Shown here: piece after piece, positions 1 to 12,469 of the stretch
Layout of the letters: every line of letters starts with the position of its first letter
How positions within the stretch are numbered: position 1 is the stretch's first letter
Assembly: GCA_958298945.1 (NCBI GenBank)
Contig: OY282605.1
Span: 39,596,811 to 39,660,810 of the forward strand
Direction of reading: 5' to 3'
Length of the DNA stretch: 64,000 nucleotides
Source of the DNA: Atherix ibis
Lineage: Eukaryota; Arthropoda; Insecta; Diptera; Athericidae
Notes under the pieces: generated by a model
Seen by the model: only the letters and a program-made list of their open reading frames with translations
Database searches by the model: none
What the model was told of the DNA's origin: nothing
Program-made: the position numbers and the translations under genes

Positions 1-1200
1 TACAGGATTTGATAGACCAAAGCCTGGATGCTTTAGAACCGGACGCTCAACTAAGAATATTGTTATGGTGCGTGTGCAGTTGAAAGTGTAGCTAAATGTT
101 CTGGAACCGAAAAGGATATCCTGAACTATTCTAGAAGTGCCATTAAATTAAAAAATCCCTAATGTAGCTCTTTAGAGCAAAGCGTACCCACTAGATACTC
201 TTTAAGAATAGTGAAAACTGATACCACGGGGGTCGTGAGCCCCACAGTAGTTCGTCTACTGTGGTTATCACCTACATCGTAGGTAGTGTTAGGACTGGAA
301 ATGAGAGATGATGGAATTCCGAGTACTACGACTATAACCATATGGCCCTACCCATGATGGATGAAGCTGGTTAAAGGCAGGATTAAGTAGTTGCACAAAT
401 GTGGGAGGAAGCGATCTGCTAGATGAGACCAGAAGATTGAATTTTTTCCTGCTTCAGAGGAAATAGACCAAGAAGACTAAGAAGATGAAATTATGGCGTT
501 GAAGCTTTGCATGGTTAATACTAATGTGAGTTGGGTCGTATCTGAAGAAAATGAAGAACAGAAGATAAATGGGGAACCTGAGAGAATTTTCCATGCATGA
601 AGTGGCCCAAGCAAGAAATCAAAGAAGAATGCGTTGGATTGAAGCGAGAACGGTCGATAAAGCTCAGGTAGTGAAATTCATTACTTGACAGGTCTGTTAT
701 GCACGTTTATTGGGTGTATCTCCATCCCTAGGATCGTAGGCAGCCAGTGGTATTATTTTTAACGATAGGTATGCCACATTAACTAACGTAAAGAATTCAG
801 GTGGTACAGGAATTTTTGTTCAGAAATCAGATGATCCGTCAGCAAAAAAGCGAAATACTTTCAGAGCTTTATAGACAAGACTTGATTTTTCTACCAAATT
901 GACAAAGAGTGACGGAGCCCTTTTTGACTAAAGCAGCATTGTTTATAAATGAAATATCCACTTTTGAAAATATGAAAAGTCATAGGCTATTCAAGAATGA
1001 CCTTTACATCCTCGTAGAGTGACTCCTATATCCTTGAGGATGTTACTGGCGATACGTTTACGATGACTGGTGAGCAATGTACCACCTCACCTTATAAAAT
1101 GCAAATTTTGCGATCGACAGTTCCTGACTGGATCATGTCGAAAAGTGGTAATTTGATAGGTTTTTCTTCGACAACCGATAAGTTTTTGATAAACCAAATC
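1..1200. other. Unassigned leading sequence
   Basis: No recognisable gene. Base composition is more balanced than the neighbouring A+T-rich DNA. Several short frames, such as the stretch around 590-690, are purine-rich but match no family I know. The compact hairpins at 228-284 suggest a transposon end or a structured transcript. The segment is probably decayed mobile-element sequence, but this is an inference. Confidence 0.3.
228..284. repeat. Cluster of three adjacent short hairpins
   Basis: Seen directly. GGGGG at 228-232 can pair with CCCC at 240-243. CCACAGTAG at 242-250 pairs perfectly with CTACTGTGG at 256-264 around a 5-nt TTCGT loop. CCTAC at 271-275 pairs with GTAGG at 279-283 around ATC. 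The first two share bases, so they are alternatives at that edge. The function is unknown; a transposon terminus or a structured RNA is possible. Confidence 0.5.
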
Positions 1201-2165
1201 CTTGTTTTATAAAATTATATGAAAAATAAAAAAAATTCTCAACTTATCTTTGAAACACCCTATAAAAATGATCTTAAAAAAAAGTTAATAACTACCAAAA
1301 TATACAATTTAAATATTAAAATAAAAAAACAATTTGATAAAAATTAATTGTTTTAAAATTAATGTGCTCAATAATGAGCAAAATAAATTTATAAATTATT
1401 TTGCTCACTACTGAGCATATTTTTGATTTGGTTTTTATGTGCAAAAATTGAAAAAATTTTGTCAGTTAAGTTAAATAATGCAATAAACAAAAAGTTGATT
1501 ACCCTGAAAACAGATAATTTGAGGGTGAGTGACTGACCTCAAAAAATTATAAAAAAAAAATTGCCTAAATATTGTTAATAAATTGATGCATATAATAAGG
1601 GTCCTTTAAAAAATATAAAAAAAAATTATTTTACTATGTGCATTTCGTTCAAAAAAAATATTTAAAGTTTTTACCACATGCGATATTTTACAAAAATTCT
1701 GACAAATCCCAAAATTTCCAAAGACTTTTAAAAATATTTAAAAAATTTTAGGGAAAAATTTTTATGTCCAAAATAACATAACATAAAAATCATTAAAAAA
1801 AATAGAAATCATTATACAATAAATTTTTAGCTGACGAATTATTTTGATAAAATTACAGGTAATTTTTAAAATTTTATTCCTGGACTATCTTCATTCTCAA
1901 GAATTAATATTTATTAAATATTTTTTGTTAAATTAATGGTAAGAACTAATTTTTTTAAATGTGAATGATTTCATAAGTTTTTAAAATAAAACCACTCCAA
2001 AATATCTTTGCGGAATTAATTACATTGCGTCCTCTCTTGAGCTAAAGTAGTACTGTCCTAGAGTCAATTTTCTGGGCTCCTCTTTAAACTTAAAAGCCTT
2101 CTTCTCTTCAAATAATTTTCTATTTTAAAATCATACCTTTATCAAAGTCATTTAAAAAAAACATT
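1201..2165. other. A+T-rich spacer
   Basis: Long A and T runs with no recognisable frame. It contains the imperfect palindrome at 1365-1417. It ends where the Jockey-like RT pseudogene begins; the upstream part of that RT is not recognisable here. Confidence 0.5.
1365..1417. repeat. Imperfect 53-bp palindrome
   Basis: TGCTCAATAATGAGCA at 1365-1380 is matched in inverse orientation by TGCTCACTACTGAGCA at 1402-1417 (14 of 16 bases). The A/T bases between them are also roughly complementary. Each arm is itself a TGCTCA/TGAGCA dyad. Nothing around it explains the structure. Confidence 0.6.
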
Positions 2166-2168
2166 TTA

Positions 2169-2590
2169 ATGTGGACTATTCCGAAATATTCCCCTATCAC
2201 CGGTGGTGATTCACAAGGCAGTAATCTCGGGCCGGTTTTATCTAAACTATATACTTACGATAACACAAATAATAGCAAAAACTACAATACAACAACCAAC
2301 TATGCGGATTATACACCTTTTTTTACATCATACTCCAATATCCTAATGGTTGCCAGAAATCTATAATCCCACATCAAATATCTCCAAGGGTGTCTTACGA
2401 GGTCGGAAGTGAAAGAAAATGCGCAAAAAAGAGCTCATGCTCTATTCACCGTCTACAAAGATCCCCTAACCCCTACATACCTTACTGAAAATATTATTCC
2501 ATGAAAAGACAAACTATGATATCTGAGACTAAACCTAGTGTGAAATCCTCATATAAAAAACAAACTTTAATCTTAAGTTCAATTTTCATA
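2169..2590 (+). pseudogene. Jockey-like LINE reverse transcriptase, C-terminal part
   Basis: The plus-strand frame from 2169 carries the RT block GGDSQGSNLGPVLSKLYTYD, the degenerate form of AGVPQGS-x-LGP-x-LY-x-LYT. The catalytic box follows as NYADYTPFF (YADD with the second Asp changed to Tyr), then ARNL. A TAA at 2364-2366 interrupts what should be NLQSHI. The same frame continues beyond it as SHIKYLQGCLTRSEV, then KENAQKRAHALFTVYKDPL, as in the Jockey thumb region. After further stops the frame gives YLRLNLV and NPHIKNKL, corresponding to the YLGL-x-LD region. The copy runs directly into the 2591-3460 satellite, exactly where the PIWTYGIEL motif is expected. The family call rests on motif order read by eye. 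It is clearly dead. Confidence 0.8.
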
Positions 2591-3460
2591 CCAATCTGGA
2601 CTTACGAAATTGAACTTGTATTTCCAATTCCTCTCAAATCCAATCACTTTAATCCGAAATCCTCTAAAAAAAAACCCGCTAACTATAAAAAAATAAACTT
2701 TAATATTAAGTTCAATTTTAATACCAATCTGGACTTACAGAATTAAACTTGTAATTCCAAATCCTCTCAAACCCAATCACTATAATCCCAAATCGTCAAA
2801 AAAAAAACGCTGACAATAAAAAAAAACTTTAATGTTAATTTAATTTTAATACCAATCTGGACTTACGGAATTGAACTTGTGATTCCAATTCCTCTTAAAG
2901 CCAATCACTTTAATCCCAAATCCTCTAAAAAAAAACCCGCTAACTATAAAAAAATAAACTTTAATATTAAGTTCAATTTTAATACCAATCTGGACTTATG
3001 GAATTGAACTTGTGATTCCATTTCCTCTCAAATCCAATCACTTTATTCCCAAATCCTCTAAAAAAAAAAACGCTGACAATAGAAGAACAAACTATTATCT
3101 TAGGTTCAATTTTAATACCAATCTGGACTTACAGAATTAAACTTGTAATTCCAAATCCTCTCAAACCCAATCACTATAATCCCAAATCGTCAAAAAAAAA
3201 ACGCTGACAATAAAAAAAAACTTTAATCTTAATTTAATTTTAATACCAATCTGGACTTACGGAATTGAACTTGTGATTCCAATTCCTCTTAAAGCCAATC
3301 ACTTTAATCCCAAATCCTCTAAAAAAAAACCGCTAACTATTAAAAAAATAAACTTTAATATTAAGTTCAATTTTAATGCCAATCTGGACTTATGGAATTG
3401 AACTTGTGATTCTAATTCCTCTCAAATCCAATCACTTTAATCCCAAATCCTCCAAAAAAT
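2591..3460 (+). repeat. Tandem satellite, 133/128-bp monomers in a 394-bp higher-order unit
   Basis: The anchor CCAATCTGGACTTA recurs at 2591, 2724, 2852, 2985, 3118, 3246 and 3379 (T/G variation just before it). Spacings are 133, 128, 133, 133, 128 and 133, so every third monomer lies exactly 394 bp apart. Variant bases follow the same order: monomers at 2724 and 3118 share ACAGAATTAAACTTG, those at 2852 and 3246 share CTTAAAGCC, and those at 2985 and 3379 share TTATGGAATTG. Read in frame, the anchor encodes IPIWTYGIEL, the C-terminal motif of the Jockey-like RT pseudogene immediately upstream. The array therefore appears to have grown out of that element. The short open frame at 2501-2746 is part of this repeat, not a gene. 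Confidence 0.9.
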
Positions 3461-5990
3461 CATTAAGGTCCTGTTCTATATTTATAACAAAGTTATTTAT
3501 CGTGCTTAAATATTCCCTATGATATGTTGCTCGTTATAAAAAGTTTCACTTTCGATTATCCTGTCTTTTAAATCCTATTGTAAAAAACTCCACTATGTCA
3601 TTTGAACAGTGATCTTTGAAAGAGAAATTGACCCACATATCTTTTGAAATATTAAAATAGCTTGTTATGTGTAGAAACGCCAATGTGTGTTCTTCGTCAT
3701 AAAATCTGTTTGATACAGAAAAAATTAACTAAGTTTCATTTTTCAAAAAAATTTAAATCTTCCTCTTATAAAATAATCGTACAAAAACCGTTACTAAATA
3801 TTTTCTATTATTAAACAATTAGAATTACTCATACTTATTCATATTCGAAAAGCTTTTAGCATAAAAACATGAAAGGTAAATTACACAATGTAAATGAATT
3901 TAATAGAACATGCACAAATTAGTATATCCAGGAAAATGGTCAAAACTATTCCGATTTCAACCAAATTTTCACTCAGTTAACACTATATTAAAATGTCCTT
4001 ATTTGAATATCATATCAAAGCAGAACTTTTTGTATTCACTTTTAAAATAATTTGCGAACATTGTTAAATTGTCATGAGAACATATTCTGATATTATAAGG
4101 ACATTTTGTTGCAATAATTTAGTTGTAAAATTTTTAATTGTAGAGCATCAACTAAAGGGAAAAGGGGGTTAATATGCGTAAAAGGATAAATTTTGTATTT
4201 TGTTTAATACAGTTTGTTAACACATCCTGATTTAATGTACACATCATTATAGTGTCATTAATTTAAATTGATTATTTTCCAGGACAACAAAATCTATCCT
4301 GATTTAATGTAATCAAATTTTTTATGTTGACTTCAACAGGATTTTTTATCAATTAATTATTTTCTTTTAATTTACGATACGAAACGATATGAATTTTTGT
4401 AAATATTTATCAAAATTATAGTAAATATTTTTGTTTATTTGGAAGAAGAGTGAAATTCCAAGTTCAAGTGAAGAGAATTAAATGGAAAAGTTTCTGTAAA
4501 TTGTCTGTAACCTTGCGGATATTTTCGGAAAGGTCCTAGACAGCAGCAAACAGCGGAAAAATCAACTTGTACTTGGTGATATGAGAATTACATAAATTAA
4601 ATGGTGATTCGTGAACAATTTAAAATGTTTCTTTGGAAGGTTCTCGGAGGTACGATTTTATGCATTTCAGGAAACATGAATCACAACAGGAGTGGTTGTG
4701 ATTGGATTTTATGCAGATGCCTGTCTAGGGTTCATGGTCAGTATCCTGTCCGTTTGAATTATGATTTTTCATACCGAAGTAAAGGCGATTCGGACAAGAC
4801 ATATACGAATATCTAAAGAGATTATCACAGCATCACGTTTCCATTGTGCTACTATTCCGTGAAGAACCTTTTTTCCAAGATCACTGCCAGAATCTTATCT
4901 GCAGTAAAACCTTTTTTCGGATCATTTTCATGCGAGAGTTTATGAACAAGTTTCATTAAAATTTTCTCTCTTCTATTTCATGCCAATTTAATATTTCAAA
5001 TAGTCGATACATTCGATGCAGTTAAAACGTACATGAATATTTTTATTTTAATTAAATTTATGTAAGCAAATTTGTTGTTTCTTATAAATACTTACACTAT
5101 AATTGAATACTTTCATATAATACCTTAAGAAATCTATTTGCAACTTTGATGCTTACCTGGAAAGAAGAAAAAAAATATATAAGTTTATGTAGTGTTTAAA
5201 ATTATATTAATTAAAATTTAAATTATGCAATATTTTTGCAGCTATAAAATTATGTATCAGAAGAGATGCATATAATTATGGTGATTATAATTGTTCAGCT
5301 ATAAAAGGATGTAGACATTTTCTTGTAATTTTGTTTGTTTATTTTTATATAAGACCTCTGAGACAATAGACAGAAGCCATCTTTTAACTATTTTGCAACT
5401 TCCTGTCTGATAGGGATTTGCGTTGTCAGCTTCATTATAGAAATCCATAAAAAAAACTGGTCAGTAGTTAAAATTTTGCACATCATTTTTATATGCTTAA
5501 GAAAGTTAAAAAAAGGCTTTTAAATGTTATGAAAGGAGTCCTATTCAAAAAGGAAATTGTGGGTTAAGTGGCATTCATTTCGAATATGCTAACTGGTAAG
5601 TGGAACGAAAATTATTGATAAGTGTGATATGAGAAGTTTACTTGCCTAGAATTTTTGAATAGTTGTTGAGTAGACTGGCTTTTTTTATGGTTGACCAAAT
5701 TTGTGAAAAGAAATCTTGACGATATACAAATAAGTTCGAAGGCTAACAGATCAAAGTGGCTTTATTTTTTTTGACTGAGTGGTTGATTGCATTTTCAACT
5801 GCAGTCCTAATTCGCCATAGAAATAAAGGCTGTTATATGAAAATTTTCTACTGTATGAAAAATTCCATCACTGAGAACTGAATGACAGCAAAAGATGATC
5901 AGCTGCATTCGTGAAAATTAGAATTGATGCACCGAGTCTATCCAAAAAATGTCGATAAAATTTCCTGCAGGAAGCTCTAATAGTGTTTGC
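3461..5990. other. A+T-rich spacer without recognisable gene
   Basis: No known domain found. The string ATCCTGATTTAATGTA occurs twice, near 4226 and 4297, suggesting a small direct duplication. One small open frame is described separately at 4601-4816. From about 5500 the composition becomes slightly more balanced before the short tandem array begins near 6000. Confidence 0.4.
4601..4816 (+). other. Small open frame of unknown status
   Basis: A 71-codon frame starts MVIREQFKMFLWKVLGG and is locally less A+T-rich than its surroundings. It has Cys residues (ILCISG, WILCRCL) but no motif I recognise. There is no support from neighbours. It may be a chance frame or a fragment of an old element; a single host exon cannot be excluded. 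Confidence 0.12.
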
Positions 5991-6000
5991 CTTAAGGTGC

Positions 6001-7270
6001 TTTAGACGGACAGCCAAATTGGCAGACGTTAGCTAACTTGACGGCTGAATAACGGATCGCTGACTAACGAATCGCTGACAAACGAGTCGCTGACTAACAA
6101 GGCACAGACTTATATGTGACTGATACCTGACTAAATATTTGCTGCCGGCTGATAAACGAATGGGTGAAGGCTGACTAACGAGCTGCTAAACGGCTGACTA
6201 ATGAATCGCTGACAGCTGATAAAGAAAGGCTGATAGCCGACTAATGAGCTGCTGAAAGCTGACTAATAAGTGGTTAAAAACTAATTACTGAATGGCTGAC
6301 GGCTGACTAACGAATGCATGAAGGCTGACTTATGAGTTTCTAATGGCTGACTAAGAAATGGCTGATAGCTGACAAACTAATGGCTGACAGCTGACTAATG
6401 AGTGGCTAACAACTAGCTACTGAATGGCTGATGGCTGACTAATGACTAGCTGGGTTGACGGCTGAGAAAAGAATTGATGATGGCTAAATATGGAATGGTT
6501 GCCAGCTGACTGAAAAGAGGCTGATGGCCTACTAATGAGTTGCTGAAAGCTGACTAACGATTGGCTAACGGTTGACTACTGAATGGTTGATGGCTGACTT
6601 ATAACTGGCTAAGGGCTAACAAATGAATGGCTGACAGCTGATTAAGAAAGGCTGACAGCCGAATAATGAGCTGCTGAAAGCTGACTACTGAATAGCTGAC
6701 GGCAGACTAACGAATGCATGAAGGCTGACTAATGAGTTTCTAATGGCTAACTAAGGAATGGCTGATGGCTGACTAATGACTAGCTGGGTTAACGGCTGAG
6801 AAAAGAATTGATGATGGCTTAATATGGAATGGTTAAAAAAGGCTGATGGCCTACTAATGAGTTGCTGAAAGCTGACTAACGATTGGCTAACGGTTGACTA
6901 CTGAATGGTTGCCGGCTGACTAATAACTGGCTAAATGAATGACTGTTGGCTGACTAACGAGCGGTTAACGGCTGACTAACGAATGCCTGAAGGTTGACTA
7001 CTGAATGGCTGACAGCTGACTATTGAGCTGCTGAAAGCTGACTAACGATTGGCTAACGGTTGACTACTAAATGGCTGACGGCTGACTAAAGAATGGCTAG
7101 AAAGCTGGTTAACGAGTGATTAATGGCTGACTAACGAATGATTGGTGGCCGACTACCAAATGGCTGACAGCTGACCAAAGAAAGGCTGATGGCTAACTAA
7201 TGAGTTACTGAAAGGCTAACGGTTAACTACTGAATGGCTGATAGGTAACTAAAGAAAAGCTGATGGCTGA
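6001..7270. repeat. Degenerate short tandem array based on GGCTGACTAACGAATGGCTGA
   Basis: Dozens of imperfect units combine GGCTGACTAACGA, GAATGGCTGAC and GAGCTGCTGAAAGC. Local periods vary from about 16 to about 23 bp. A larger duplication is superimposed: the stretch from 6301 (GGCTGACTAACGAATGCATG) recurs from 6701, and the stretch from 6431 (ATGGCTGACTAATGACTAGC) recurs from 6765. Units contain TAA or TGA in normal spacing, so the array is not coding. It resembles the sub-repeated arms of foldback-type elements, but no matching second arm of comparable length was seen. Confidence 0.85.
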
Positions 7271-7479
7271 CATTGGCTTACGTCAATCCAAATTTATCCG
7301 TACGTCAGTCAATTTTACCAAAGTATCTAATGATGGCTTATGCAATAGTAAGGATAGCTAACTGGTCAGCTAACTTTTAATGGATTTGTGTTAGATAACT
7401 TCAAATTTTTGAGGAAAAAAAATATGTCTGACATCTACTAAATGTCACAATCAGGCTATGAGAAGGTCAGCAAAAATTA

Positions 7480-7531
7480 GCTGATTCGTCAGCCACTTGG
7501 TCAAACAAAATTGGTCAGCTGACGAATCAGC
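7480..7531. repeat. Perfect 14-bp-stem hairpin next to the GCTGAC array
   Basis: GCTGATTCGTCAGC at 7480-7493 is the exact reverse complement of GCTGACGAATCAGC at 7518-7531, with a 24-nt loop. The stem is made from the same words (GCTGAC, CGAATC) that build the array at 6001-7270, so both strands of the unit occur here. Confidence 0.75.
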
Positions 7532-7689
7532 CAGGAGACCCAATGTCACAGTTCAGTCAATGTGACGACACCTATGAATCTGACATCATTTTGACGTTAG
7601 TTTAGTTGACAACTCCCAATTTAACTGATTATATAGTCACACCTTTACTGAACCTGCTGAATGGCGTAGAGACACTCAAATGTGCTCAT

Positions 7690-9895
7690 AACAAAGGGAG
7701 GTTTGGATGTTTAAAAAAAAGGGTGGATAAATGCCTTTTAAAATAGGTGGAAAAGGAGATTTATTTTAGAAGACTATGAAGGTATTATTCGAGAGAGCAA
7801 ATATATACGCGGTTAATTCGAGATGTGTGAAGTTTCCGACCAGTAGACTTTTTCTATATTTTTTAGTACGTTAAAAAAATACGAGCATTTTTAGTATCAT
7901 TTTTTGTAGTTTATTCAGCAAAGAAAAAAATATTTTGGAAATTAAAAAAAAAAATAACAATATTTATTAAATATACGAAAATAAAAAAAATAAAAAAATG
8001 TATCAAATAAAAGCTTAAATATAATTAAATTAAAAATAAATTTTCTTATTATAATTAGAATTAATATAATAGAAGAAAATGAAGAAGAATGGAAAAACTA
8101 AATAATTTATTTGAGAAAATATTAATTGGAAGATTTGAAAAGTTTACCAAATTGAACATGAAATTATTCGAAACATATTTGAAATGTTATAAAATTTTCT
8201 CCTAAATATTTAATACCATCAGATAATAGCAATTCCAACAAACTTTCTAATTAAATTCATCAATTTTAATGAAACCATTTTTCCTAATTTATTCACAAAA
8301 ACTTTAATGGAACTTTTCGATGAAATTTTTTTGTTGACTAGAATTAAAAATATAAAAATTTATCAAATCATTATAAATTTACGTAGTATAAAAATATTTT
8401 TACTCTGATACATTTAGATATCTGGCGGTATTTGATAAATACTTTATGTGCAAATATTTAATAATATTTCTAAATAAACAAATTTCATTTAACATATGTC
8501 ATTATTTGCATATCTAAAACGATATGAAATATATTTCAATTGAAAAGTAATTTATTATTTACTTAGTCACAAATTGACGTAATATTTTTATAATAACAAT
8601 GCAAACTATTGTATTTATTTTGAATATTTATAACAAAAAAAAAAAAAAAAGAATTTATTTATATCAAAAAAGCTTTTTATCAGAAAAATATTTGATTAGC
8701 TGTTATAATTTTGGAAAGCTTTTTTTATCAAAAGTAGTGGTGATTTTTTTTTAGAGATTTAATTATTAAAATCGTTTTTACTATGTTACAGTCAGTAAAG
8801 TTGAAATAATTTCATTTTAAAAATATCTAAATTTAAATTTTCATAGAAAATTTGAAATTTTTAATTTTATTCTAAAAAATACGTAGAATTTTATATTATG
8901 TCATTAGGAAATTTTAAATTTTGATAAGATATTTATTAATGATAGGGGTTTACCATAATATTTAAGAAAAAGAGATATGGAAACTGTTATACGATTATAT
9001 CAATGAGAAGTACTTTAAAGTTAGTTTTAAAAAAAAACCTTCACGATTGAATAAATAGAAATTGTAAAATTATCAATATCAGCATAAAATTTTATTTATT
9101 TATTAACTTATTATTTATGGTGAAGGTTAAATATTGAATTTTTAACACTATCAAGAAAATCCATAAAAAAAATGTTTTTTAGCACAAAACCTATTCCATT
9201 GGTTTATTATTTTTACATAATATTATTTTTTTCAATCTATTTAATAATCATAAAATTTATTATAGGCATTAAAAAAATAAAATATAAATTATATATTTTA
9301 ATTAGCATAACAATAAAATCTTTCATTATGATTTTGATCGTATTTCAAAATCTTATCATCAGATTTGTGTCTATGATTGATATAAACTTTGACGGAAATA
9401 TTTTTTAAAAAAATATTATAAATTATTGGACAGGATTCAATATCAGATAAATATTATTTTTTACATAATTTATGCCAGTTATTGTAGTTAGTAGATGTAG
9501 TAAAAACCGTACTCAAATAATATTTATAATTAATTTTTCAGAGAAAAATCATTAAAAAAAAAATAATAATCAGCTAACAGGTATTTTTGCATTTTTTTTT
9601 TATATTCAATCCATAATATTTGTCAATATAGATTTTTTAACTGATCAATAAATGCAAATAATTTCCAAGATATTTTCCCATAAATCGAATAAAATTAAAA
9701 GTTTTCAAATCTATTGGTTTTAATGTTAATATTTTTAACACCTTTTGTATTGTTTTTTTTTTTTTTTTGGTATATCAATTGAATAAAACTTAATAAAATT
9801 TTAATATTTTAACTATTATTTACTGATTCAAATTGATTTGATGTGATTTTTTTTTTTTAAATATATTTCGATAATTTCCAAATGTCAAATATTGT
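7690..9895. other. Very A+T-rich spacer
   Basis: Homopolymer A/T runs dominate. The one longer frame (9172-9408) is Phe/Ile-rich and follows directly from the base composition. No repeat unit, transposon end or domain was recognised. Confidence 0.5.
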
Positions 9896-10125
9896 ACGTT
9901 TTATTCTTTGGGGGCCAAAAAAAATATGGTCACGCATAATCATTATCATATTTGCATAAATAAAGATATATGCGCCCAAATATAAATGGTATGTAAGACA
10001 TTGTGTAGCTAACTAACCTAAGGCGGAATGCTACGCAATCAGTTTCATCTGAACAAGATGGGACCAAGGTGGTTTCCTTGTGGCGATCTGTGCATACAGA
10101 TTTCTTCATGGTTAAAAGTAATTTT
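9896..10125. other. Short G+C-richer island of unknown origin
   Basis: Composition rises sharply at about 9910-10115. Small dyads are present: CAAGG/CCTTG near 10068-10080, and TCTGT-GCAT-ACAGA near 10087-10100. It reads like the end of a mobile element or a small structured RNA, but no tRNA-type B box and no known family were recognised. Confidence 0.3.
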
Positions 10126-11790
10126 ATTATTCAGACATTATTTTTTTTTATGTCAACCATTTATAATATTAGACAGATTACACTTGCATCTATCTAAAAA
10201 TTAATTGTTTTTTTTTTAAATAAATAATTACTAATCGATATGAATTACTATATTAAAAGCCTATGGGGCAAAGGACAAACAAATAAAAATAAAGATAAAA
10301 AAAAATGATTTTACAATCATTAAAATATCAAAGAAGAAGTTTGAGAAAAGAAAATTTCATTCATTTTATATTATTGGCTATCTAATGTAATCATCGATAA
10401 TATTGTTAAAAATCTTTATCTATTCCTGTTTTTAAAAGTTATCTCAACTCTTAATAATAAAATGGTCAAGGTAGTTTGTATAAATCTGGGATTTTATTTT
10501 AGTTTTTTGTTTTTTTCTTTTCGTTGTGTTTTGGAAGATTATTAAATTAAATTAATGGTGACTTGTCTCATTTCTATTTAAAGGTATATATAGGAAAGCC
10601 AGTAATAATATTATTTGTTGTTTTCGCTTTCAAAAAAAAAAAAAAAAGATTTTTAAATAATGCAAAATGTCAAACATTTTTAGACACAAATCTATGTAAA
10701 TTGTACAATTTTAATATTGTTTAAAAACATTGAAGGTCTTCTTCTCTCAATATCTATTTAATTTTTGGTTTTTATTTTTTTTTTAAATTTATTTAAACAT
10801 GATGGATGGGAAGAGTTATGTAAGTAGTTTTTTGTTAAAACTTATATGACCATAGATAAAATTGAAACTAATTAAAATGAACAAAATGTGACCTTTATTT
10901 TTATGAAAATTTATTTGATTTTCATTAAGTTGCGTATTAGAAAATAGCTAAAAAAATTCAGTTATTTCAGCAAAAATTAATTACTTATTTTGTATATCGT
11001 ATAGTGTATATGGTTACCGTATTTAAAATTACTTATAAGGATTTAAAACAAAAAAATTAATGCAAAATTTTAGTAAGTAACAGACTCGATTTTAAGATAA
11101 AGTCTTCGGAATCGATTTTTGTTTAAAGTCTTTTTTGTTTTTTTTTTAGTATTTTGATAGAGACAAATTATATAAACTATATAAAAAATGATATTTTTAA
11201 GGAATTTTTTTTTAGAAATAAGAATGATTTTTATATTGGTATTACGGTTGTCGAGCCATTGTTTATAATAGGAATTTAGATATTATTATAATGTAATATG
11301 TTTTTGCTAACTTTGATGTTTTTTATTAACTGCCAATCAAGACATTAACACTGTTCTAACCCCTCTACGATAATAGGAAGTATTCATAATAAGTAGTCAC
11401 TTTAATATCCAAAACAGTAATTTGGACTTGTCATGTGACTTTTATTTTTTCACATAAAAATTTAGTCATGTGACATTTGTAATGAAGAGATTTTTTTATA
11501 AAGCAATTGCACTTAAGGAATTTTGAATGACTTTATTTTATTGTAGTACATCGCGCATTTGGATGGTATTAGAAAGGATAAAGGAAGAAATTTGCTCTTG
11601 AAAAACTGTTGATTGTAATACATTGGAAAAATTGAGAGAGACACGGAATTCCAAATGCAAACTTTGAACAATTGAGAAAAATAATTTTTCTAAATATTTT
11701 TCACGATACGTCCTAAAAATGAATCAAGAGGTGAATGTGATAAAATACAAAAAGCTAGGAGACATTACGTTAATGTTCTAATGAGTCTAG
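10126..11790. other. A+T-rich spacer
   Basis: No gene, repeat array or transposon terminus was recognised. Poly-A and poly-T tracts are frequent, for example near 10635-10650. Confidence 0.5.
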
Positions 11791-12469
11791 TAGTATTATG
11801 TTATTTAACGTGACTTGTCTATCATTAAACATAAAACCACGAGTCGCCTACGACCATAGGGATTGAGTTACGTAAATCACCGCACCACGATTACTGGCAG
11901 TTTACTGTCAGTAACCAGGTACAAGCTGATTATTCTAACTGTTAATGGCAAGGGCTATCTAAACGTCTACTGTTATAAGTAGTGACAGCACTTGAGATAA
12001 TTACCAGTATCTCCCACTTGCGACACGTAGACTGTACCCGCGATATGGGTATCAACCTCAACCACTACGTTACTGCATAAGGCGCCTCACCATTGTCGGG
12101 CGCAGTGTGTTTTTACACCATGGGGCACCCCGATTCCCGTAGTACCAAATTTTGTTTTAAGAGTACTTCGATTTGTACTCCGCTCATTGAGCTATGGTAA
12201 GGAATCTTGTAAATCCCTAGGCACCGTTAAGCCAGCTCAGATACGCGGGTTTGCCAAGACTCGAAAGTACAACCGGAATCAACCTTGGTCTTACATCCGG
12301 TTGTAGGCACCTAACGTGCTATTAACACACTCATTAGCGCACCATTTTCGCTCTCCTCTTAAAAGTGTTACGGCAAATCTATTGAGGCATTCATACCATT
12401 CTCTCATACCTAATACTGCACTCACATCCCCAATCTAATCATTCACCATGATTCCACATGCACCTACAT
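11791..12469. other. Orphan G+C-richer block, probably mobile-element derived
   Basis: Roughly 680 bp with near-balanced composition between A+T-rich flanks. All six frames are broken. It has several short words of both polarities (for example GGGGCACCCCG and TCCGGTTGTAGGCACC) and no coding motif I recognise. A mariner-like end follows immediately at 12470. It is most likely untranslated sequence of an unidentified element. Confidence 0.35.

Noticed and set aside
2501..2746. 81-codon frame MKRQTMISETKPS... as a gene
   Set aside because: It spans the end of the RT relic and the first satellite monomer; the sequence is explained by the repeat.
2591..3460. CRISPR-like array
   Set aside because: The monomers are similar over their whole length, with no conserved-repeat/unique-spacer pattern, and the context is eukaryotic.
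11846..11858. GCCTACGACCATA, resembling the start of 5S rRNA
   Set aside because: Similarity ends after 13 bases; the internal control region and the rest of 5S are absent.
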